Assembly (NCBI GenBank): GCA_019187185.1
Contig: JABAQU010000023.1
Location: 62,001 to 126,000, forward strand
DNA length: 64,000 nucleotides
Direction: 5' to 3'
DNA from: Steroidobacteraceae bacterium
GTDB lineage: Bacteria; Pseudomonadota; Gammaproteobacteria; Steroidobacterales; Steroidobacteraceae
Shown: piece after piece, positions 59,482-64,000 of the stretch
Layout of the letters: each line of letters opens with the position of its first letter
How positions within the stretch are numbered: position 1 is the stretch's first letter
Position numbers and translations under genes: made by a program
The notes under the pieces: model-generated
Told to the model about the DNA's origin: nothing
What the model saw: the letters and a program-made list of their open reading frames with translations, nothing else
Databases searched by the model: none

Positions 59482-60153
59482 TCAGCCGGTGCGCTGCACG
59501 TATCGCTCGCGAATCTCCTCCATTCTCTCGATCACGCGCGCCTTGCCCTCGACATCCGCGCCGGCGATCGCCTCGGTCATCACGTCCACCGTGAGCGCAG
59601 CAGCGGCCGGCCGGGCCATCGCACCGAAGCTCAGGTGCCACGGCTCGGGTTGCACGCCGCCGAGATCGCGCGTGTACGGCCGGTAGAATCCGAAGCGGTC
59701 CATCGAGGCGGTGAGCCACTCGTCGAGCGCGCGGAAGACACCTCCCGGGGCATATTCCTGCGGCACGAGCTGCGGGCGGTAGCCCGCGGGCACGGCCGCC
59801 CGGTCGATCACGTCGATCTCGGTACCCCAATGATGGCGGCTCGCACCCGGCAACGCGGACCACGCGAGGATCGCGTCGATGCGCGCATCGGGGTCGAGCG
59901 TGGCGGGATCGAGCTCGCGACCCGCGCGGTCGAGCAAGGGACGCTCACCGCGCCACTTGGCGTTCCAGATCGCGCACTGCCGGTCGAAATCGCGGAACGC
60001 GGAGACCGCCGCGAGTTCGATGCGCGCCTCGCTCCACGCGGCGTAGCTGAGTGCGCGCAGGGCCGCGACGACGTCGCGATGGAGCGTGCAGTGCAGGTCC
60101 GGCACGTCGACGACATGACTGCGCGCCCGGCCGGTCAGCTCGAACGCATTCAT
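59482..60153 (-). CDS. M15 family D-alanyl-D-alanine carboxypeptidase-like peptidase
   Basis: The 223-residue protein has the VanY-type zinc motifs: SRHHWGTEIDVID (HxxGxxxD, residues 104-116) and EPWHLSF (ExxH, near residue 168). An Arg in VSAFRDFDRQ near residue 52 matches the substrate-binding position. There is no clear signal peptide, so a cytoplasmic or non-classical location is possible. It removes terminal D-Ala or similar residues. It overlaps the FrnE-like gene by four bases. Confidence 0.86.
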   Translation of the reverse strand: MNAFELTGRARSHVVDVPDLHCTLHRDVVAALRALSYAAWSEARIELAAVSAFRDFDRQCAIWNAKWRGERPLLDRAGRELDPATLDPDARIDAILAWSALPGASRHHWGTEIDVIDRAAVPAGYRPQLVPQEYAPGGVFRALDEWLTASMDRFGFYRPYTRDLGGVQPEPWHLSFGAMARPAAAALTVDVMTEAIAGADVEGKARVIERMEEIRERYVQRTG

Positions 60154-60803
60154 GCGGTCTCGGCAGCTTCCGCGGCGAGACGGTCGAGCAGTTGCAGGAA
60201 CACGGCCGGTTCCTGCGCGCCCGACACGAGATACCGGCGCTCGAAGACAAACGCCGGTACGCCGGTGATGCCCCAGGAATGCGCACGCGCCTCGAGTGCA
60301 GCGATCTCGCGATGCAGTGCCGGCTCGTCGATCGCGGCGCGTGCGCCGTCCGCGTCGAGCCCGGCCTCGCGCGCGATCGCGACCAGCACGTCCGGGTCGC
60401 CGATGTCGCGGCCTTCGCAGAAGTAGGCTTTCAGCACGCGGCCCTTCACGTCGGACTGCACTCGCGCGCCCTCCGGCGTGCCGGCGGCCCAGGCGATCAG
60501 CGCGTGCGAGCGTCGCGTGTTCGGCATCCGCGCGATGCGATCGAAGTGAAAGTCGATGCCGAGTCCGGTGCCGATCTCGCGCAGCGTGCGCTGTGCATCG
60601 GCGAAGCGGTTGGCGTCACCGAACTTCGCGCGCAGGTACTCCGCCCGGTCGGCGCCTTCCGGCGGCATGTCCGGATTCAGCTCGAACGGCAGCCAGCGCA
60701 CGTCGATCGCCTGGGCCGGGCGCGCCGCCGCTGCCGCCTCGAACCGGCGCTTGCCGACATAACACCAGGGACACACTGTGTCCGAAAACACCTCGACGAT
60801 CAC
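60150..60803 (-). CDS. DsbA family oxidoreductase (FrnE-like)
   Basis: From a GTG at 60803 preceded by AGGAGG, the 217-residue protein shows VEVFSDTVCPWCYVGKRRFE with CPWC at residues 11-14, WLPFELNPDMPPEG, then MPNTRRSHALIAWA and GITGVPAFVFERRYLVSGAQ with the cis-proline. FrnE proteins are cytoplasmic DsbA-fold thiol oxidoreductases, linked to stress resistance in Deinococcus. It is co-translated with the M15 peptidase. TAGAAT on the minus strand at 60821-60826 is a possible -10 box. Confidence 0.93.
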   Translation of the reverse strand: MIVEVFSDTVCPWCYVGKRRFEAAAAARPAQAIDVRWLPFELNPDMPPEGADRAEYLRAKFGDANRFADAQRTLREIGTGLGIDFHFDRIARMPNTRRSHALIAWAAGTPEGARVQSDVKGRVLKAYFCEGRDIGDPDVLVAIAREAGLDADGARAAIDEPALHREIAALEARAHSWGITGVPAFVFERRYLVSGAQEPAVFLQLLDRLAAEAAETA

Positions 60804-60976
60804 TGCGGCCTCCTGCGGAGATTCTAGGCTATTGTGGCGTTTGCCCTACAGGGCGCCCACGCTGCCGGCGGGCCCGTGCGGTGTCACCCCGGCAGCCACC
60901 GGGATAAGATGGTAGAGTCGAGGAAATACAAGGGGATAGGCGCCAAGGTGGAAAGCCCGCACCCAGGCGCAGAATC

Positions 60977-63463
60977 GTGAATCGGCTCAGCCTCAAGCTG
61001 AAGTATGTCGCCGTGGCCATCGCGGCGATGGTGGCCGCAGCGCTGCTGCTCGGCACGCTCCTCCTTTTGCATGCGCGGTACGAATCGCGACTGCTGTCCG
61101 CGATCGCGACCACGGAGTATCGCCGCGCAATGAGCGACGAGCTCGCGGCGCGCGCCCAGTCGATCGGCGCGCACATGGCCGACACCGCCGCGCCCGCCCT
61201 GCTCGCGCGCGACCGCGCCGCGCTCGCGGCGAGCCTCGCACGGTTTGCCGACGATCCGGCCATCACGTCGATCGTGGTGCAGGACGCGGGCGGCGAGACA
61301 CTCTTCGCATTGCACCGCGCGGCCAGCGCCGAGCCACCGCTCGTGTCGCGCGAGGTCTCGGAACCGGTGCGCGCGCAGGTGGCGGGATTTCCCGGGGCCA
61401 CGACGCCCCGCACGATCGGCACCGTGCAGGTCTCGCTCACGGTGCACGACAGCACGCCGGCGGACGTGGCGGCCCCGCTCGCCGCGGCCGGCCGCGAGCT
61501 GCTGCGCCGCGCGCTCTACGTGCTCACCGGCATCCTGCTCGTCGGCCTCGTCACTGCCGTGGCGCTCGCGTGGTGGGCGGCGCGCGGCATCGAGCGCCCG
61601 ATCACGGCGCTGATCCGCTCCGCCGAACGCATCGGCCAGGGCGACCTCTCGCGGCCCACCGATATCGCGCGGCGCGACGAACTCGGCGAGCTGCAGCAGG
61701 CGCTCGAGCGCATGCGCCAGAAGCTGCGCCAGACGACAATCACGAAGAATTACCTGACGAGCGTGCTGACGGGCATGACCGACGCCGTGTTCGTCACCTC
61801 GCCCGAGGGCATCATCCGCGTCGCGAACCTCGCGGCGCAGCGCCTGCTCGGCTACGGCGAGGACGAACTGAACGGCCGCAGCATCGTCTCGCTGCTCGAC
61901 GACGCGGATCGCGAGAGCTTCGACATCCTGCAGGCCGCGAACGAGACGCGCGAGGCTGTCGTGCGTACGCGCAAGAACCAGACGATCCCGGTCTCGCTCA
62001 CCGGCTCCCCGATCGCCACCGACGATCCGCAGTTCCAGGGTTGCATCTTCGTCGCGCGCAACATCACGGACCGGAAGCGCGCCGAACGGCGCATCCGCTA
62101 CCTCGCCCGCTACGACGCGCTGACCAAGGTGCCGAACCGGATGCAGTTCCAGCACCTGCTGCAGCAGGCGATCGCGCGCGCGCTGCGCAATTCCCAGTCG
62201 GTTGCGCTGCTCTACCTCGACGTCGATCACTTCAAGGAAGTCAACGACACCTTCGGCCACGCCGCGGGCGACCGCACGCTCGAAATCCTGACCGAGCGGC
62301 TGACGCGGGTACTGCCGAAAGACTCGGTGGTCGGCCGGCTCGCGGGCGACGAGTTTGCCGTGATGATCGACTCGCTCGCGGGCGACACGGACCATCGGGG
62401 ACCGATCGGCCAGCTCGCGCGCTCGATCCTCGCCGAGACCGGCAAGCTCTTCCAGCTCGGCCAGCACGAGCTCTATCTCACCGCGAGCATCGGCATCGCG
62501 TTCTGCCCGCGCGACGCGGAAAACGTGATCGACCTCATCAGGAACGCCGACGCGGCGATGTACTACTCGAAGCAGAATGGCGGCAACACCTTCGCGTTCT
62601 ACGCGCCGGAGATGAATGCCGCATCGGTCGAGCGGCTGATGCTGAAGAGCAAGCTGCGCCGCGCGCTCGAGCGCGACGAGCTGATCGTGAACTACCAGCC
62701 GAAGGTCGACCTGCAGACCGGCCGCATCATCGGCGCCGAGGGCCTGCTGCGCTGGCGGCTGCCGGGCCACGGCGACATTCCGCCGTCCCAGTTCATCCCG
62801 CTCGCCGAGGAGTCGAACCTGATCCTCGAGATCGGCGAGTGGGTGCTGAACCGCGTGTGCCTCGACTATCGCACGCTGCGGCGCGACGTGGCGGACCCCG
62901 GCCGCATCGCGCTCAACCTGTCGCTGAAGCAGCTGCGCCAGGCGTCGTTCATCGTGCGCTGCCGTTCGGTGTTCCGCCGCCACGGAGTGTCGCCCGCGGC
63001 GTTCGAACTCGAGATCACCGAATCGACCCTGATGGCTGACCCGCGGCGCACCGTGCACCTGCTCGGCGAGCTGCACGCGATGGGCGTACACCTGTCGATC
63101 GACGACTTCGGCACGGGCTATTCGTCACTGTCGGCGCTGCAGCAGTTCCCGATCGGCACGCTCAAGATCGACCAGTCCTTCGTTCGCAACATCACCGAGC
63201 ATCAGGGCGACGCGACGATCGTGCGCACCATCATCGACATGGGCCGCAGCCTCGGCATGACCGTCACCGCCGAGGGCATCGAGACGCCGGGTCAGCTCGC
63301 GTTCCTGCGCAATCACCGCTGCGACTTCGGTCAGGGCCTGTTGTTCGGTGACTCGATGCCGCTCGAGGCCCTGCTCGAACTGCTGACGCGCCAGCAGAAC
63401 GGCGCACCGCCGTTCGCCGCGCTGATCGCCACCGCAGCCGGCGCTGCGCAATTGTCCGCCTGA
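60977..63463 (+). CDS. membrane GGDEF-EAL protein with HAMP and PAS domains
   Basis: The GTG at 60977 gives 828 residues. Two transmembrane helices (about 10-32 and 176-198) flank a periplasmic domain. HAMP (ARGIERPITALIRSAERIGQGDLS), PAS (TSVLTGMTDAVFVTSPEG), GGDEF and EAL domains follow. The GGDEF signature reads AGDEF (near residue 455), as in many active cyclases. The EAL signature reads EGL (GAEGLLRWR, near residue 588), while downstream catalytic segments (NLSLKQL, EITES, DDFGTGYSSL, KIDQSFV, AEGIET) are kept. It makes or breaks cyclic di-GMP. A GTG 29 bases upstream ends at once. A TAAGAT box lies near 60904. Confidence 0.92.
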   Translation: MNRLSLKLKYVAVAIAAMVAAALLLGTLLLLHARYESRLLSAIATTEYRRAMSDELAARAQSIGAHMADTAAPALLARDRAALAASLARFADDPAITSIVVQDAGGETLFALHRAASAEPPLVSREVSEPVRAQVAGFPGATTPRTIGTVQVSLTVHDSTPADVAAPLAAAGRELLRRALYVLTGILLVGLVTAVALAWWAARGIERPITALIRSAERIGQGDLSRPTDIARRDELGELQQALERMRQKLRQTTITKNYLTSVLTGMTDAVFVTSPEGIIRVANLAAQRLLGYGEDELNGRSIVSLLDDADRESFDILQAANETREAVVRTRKNQTIPVSLTGSPIATDDPQFQGCIFVARNITDRKRAERRIRYLARYDALTKVPNRMQFQHLLQQAIARALRNSQSVALLYLDVDHFKEVNDTFGHAAGDRTLEILTERLTRVLPKDSVVGRLAGDEFAVMIDSLAGDTDHRGPIGQLARSILAETGKLFQLGQHELYLTASIGIAFCPRDAENVIDLIRNADAAMYYSKQNGGNTFAFYAPEMNAASVERLMLKSKLRRALERDELIVNYQPKVDLQTGRIIGAEGLLRWRLPGHGDIPPSQFIPLAEESNLILEIGEWVLNRVCLDYRTLRRDVADPGRIALNLSLKQLRQASFIVRCRSVFRRHGVSPAAFELEITESTLMADPRRTVHLLGELHAMGVHLSIDDFGTGYSSLSALQQFPIGTLKIDQSFVRNITEHQGDATIVRTIIDMGRSLGMTVTAEGIETPGQLAFLRNHRCDFGQGLLFGDSMPLEALLELLTRQQNGAPPFAALIATAAGAAQLSA

Positions 63464-63476
63464 GGCGCGCCGCACC

Positions 63477-64000
63477 ATGTTGACCTTGCGCGACGTTCGC
63501 CTGCGCCGCGGTCCGCGCGTGCTGTTCGAACACGCCTCCGTCGGGATATTCCGCGGCGACAAGGTCGGCATCGTCGGCCGCAACGGCTCCGGCAAGTCGA
63601 GCCTGCTCGCGCTGGTCCGTGGCGAGCTTGCTCCCGATCTCGGTGATTTCAGCGCGCCGTCGAACCTTTGCATCGCGGTCGTAGAGCAGTCCGTGCCGGA
63701 CTCCGCGCAGCGCGTGATCGATTACGTGCGCGAGGGGGACGCCGAACTCGTCCGCATCGAGCATGCCATCGCGGCGGCGCACGCGGCGGGCGATGGTGTG
63801 CGCGAGGCGCAGCTCCACGCGGACTACGACTCCGCCGGCGGCTACGGCGCGCGCAGCCGCGCGGCGGCACTCGCGACCGGGCTCGGCTTCGAGCCAGGGG
63901 ACCTCGAGCGGCCGCTGCAGGTGTTCTCCGGCGGCCTGCGCATGCGCGCGGCGCTCGCACGCGCGCTGATGCGCCGCTCGGACCTGCTGCTGCTCGACGA
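63477..64000 (+). CDS. ABC-F family ATPase, YheS-like (partial, 3' end beyond window)
   Basis: The first 174 codons are present. They show the first ABC domain: MLTLRDVRLRRGPRVLFE, Walker A in IVGRNGSGKSSLLALVRG, EQSVPDSAQRVIDYV, the signature FSGGLRMRAALARALM and the start of Walker B (DLLLLDE), where the window ends. The GLRMR after the signature Ser and the opening residues match YheS of the ABC-F family, cytoplasmic ribosome-associated ATPases. It follows the GGDEF-EAL gene by 13 bases. Confidence 0.9.
   Translation, partial: MLTLRDVRLRRGPRVLFEHASVGIFRGDKVGIVGRNGSGKSSLLALVRGELAPDLGDFSAPSNLCIAVVEQSVPDSAQRVIDYVREGDAELVRIEHAIAAAHAAGDGVREAQLHADYDSAGGYGARSRAAALATGLGFEPGDLERPLQVFSGGLRMRAALARALMRRSDLLLLD

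Noticed and set aside
1-64000. CRISPR array, prophage or insertion sequence
   Set aside because: No regular repeat-spacer pattern, transposase, integrase or phage structural gene is recognisable.
1-64000. tRNA, rRNA or tmRNA genes
   Set aside because: No cloverleaf-sized gap with the conserved T-loop GTTCRANNC was noticed; all gaps are short and show none of these features. A covariance-model search would settle it.

Overview
This window is a high-GC chromosomal segment that reads as ordinary gammaproteobacterial backbone. The gene order def-fmt-rsmB-DUF4390-ntrY-ntrX, the divergent LysM-protein/dprA-smg-topA block, argS followed by a SPOR protein, and PBP1B, PlpD-type patatin, priA, slyX and prlC all point that way. 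The overall flavour (TonB receptors, NtrYX beside rsmB, ECF sigma with a DUF3619-like partner) suggests a Xanthomonadales/Nevskiales/Steroidobacter-like lineage, but I cannot place it more finely from sequence alone. Coding density is very high. There is no intergenic stretch over 300 bases, and I saw no rRNA, tRNA, CRISPR array, insertion sequence or prophage.

Layout. 1-5.3 kb: a DUF2779 nuclease (cut by the window edge), a two-lobed aspartyl protease, a ScyD/ScyE-like secreted protein and a run of small genes (DUF2905, MazG-like pyrophosphohydrolase overlapping a PIN-domain protein, YciI, small membrane proteins). 5.4-10.7 kb: a Tat-exported spermidine-dehydrogenase-like flavoprotein facing a TonB receptor, then a GST, SlyX and a PH-domain membrane protein. 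10.8-19.2 kb: PlpD-like patatin, PBP1B, a TPR lipoprotein, a MASE1 histidine kinase with a FixJ-like regulator, and an ECF sigma factor with its membrane partner. 19.3-26.9 kb: priA, an EF-hand protein, argS, SPOR, CapA-like lipoprotein and a CNNM/CBS membrane protein.

27-37.7 kb is the most interesting region. A LuxR-type regulator and an SSS-type hybrid kinase (resembling CrbR/CrbS) lie tail to tail. The kinase sits directly downstream of a GntP permease. A TonB receptor diverges from that permease, and next come a lipoprotein 3-hydroxybutyrate-oligomer hydrolase and a divergent 3-hydroxybutyrate dehydrogenase. The two divergent promoter regions share an exact 14-base motif, ATAGTACTAAGGTA, found in the permease/receptor gap and in the hydrolase/dehydrogenase gap. 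I read this as one co-regulated locus for capture, hydrolysis, import and oxidation of polyhydroxybutyrate oligomers. A 76-base, 30-bp-stem palindrome separates the receptor and hydrolase genes, and a half copy of it lies inside the hydrolase reading frame.

37.7-49.2 kb: rhomboid protease, NtrX (with a degenerate AAA+ domain), NtrY, DUF4390, rsmB, fmt and def, then divergently a LysM protein, maiA, dprA and smg. 49.2-64 kb: topA, rlmJ, aroE, a stand-alone LigD-type polymerase domain overlapping aroE tail to tail and coupled to glutathione reductase, then prlC, xthA, an HD-domain protein, an M15 peptidase, a FrnE-like DsbA protein, a GGDEF-EAL protein and the start of a YheS-type ABC-F ATPase. 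Many genes overlap by 1-8 bases. Several carry a -10-like hexamer only 5-8 bases before the start codon, suggesting leaderless transcripts.
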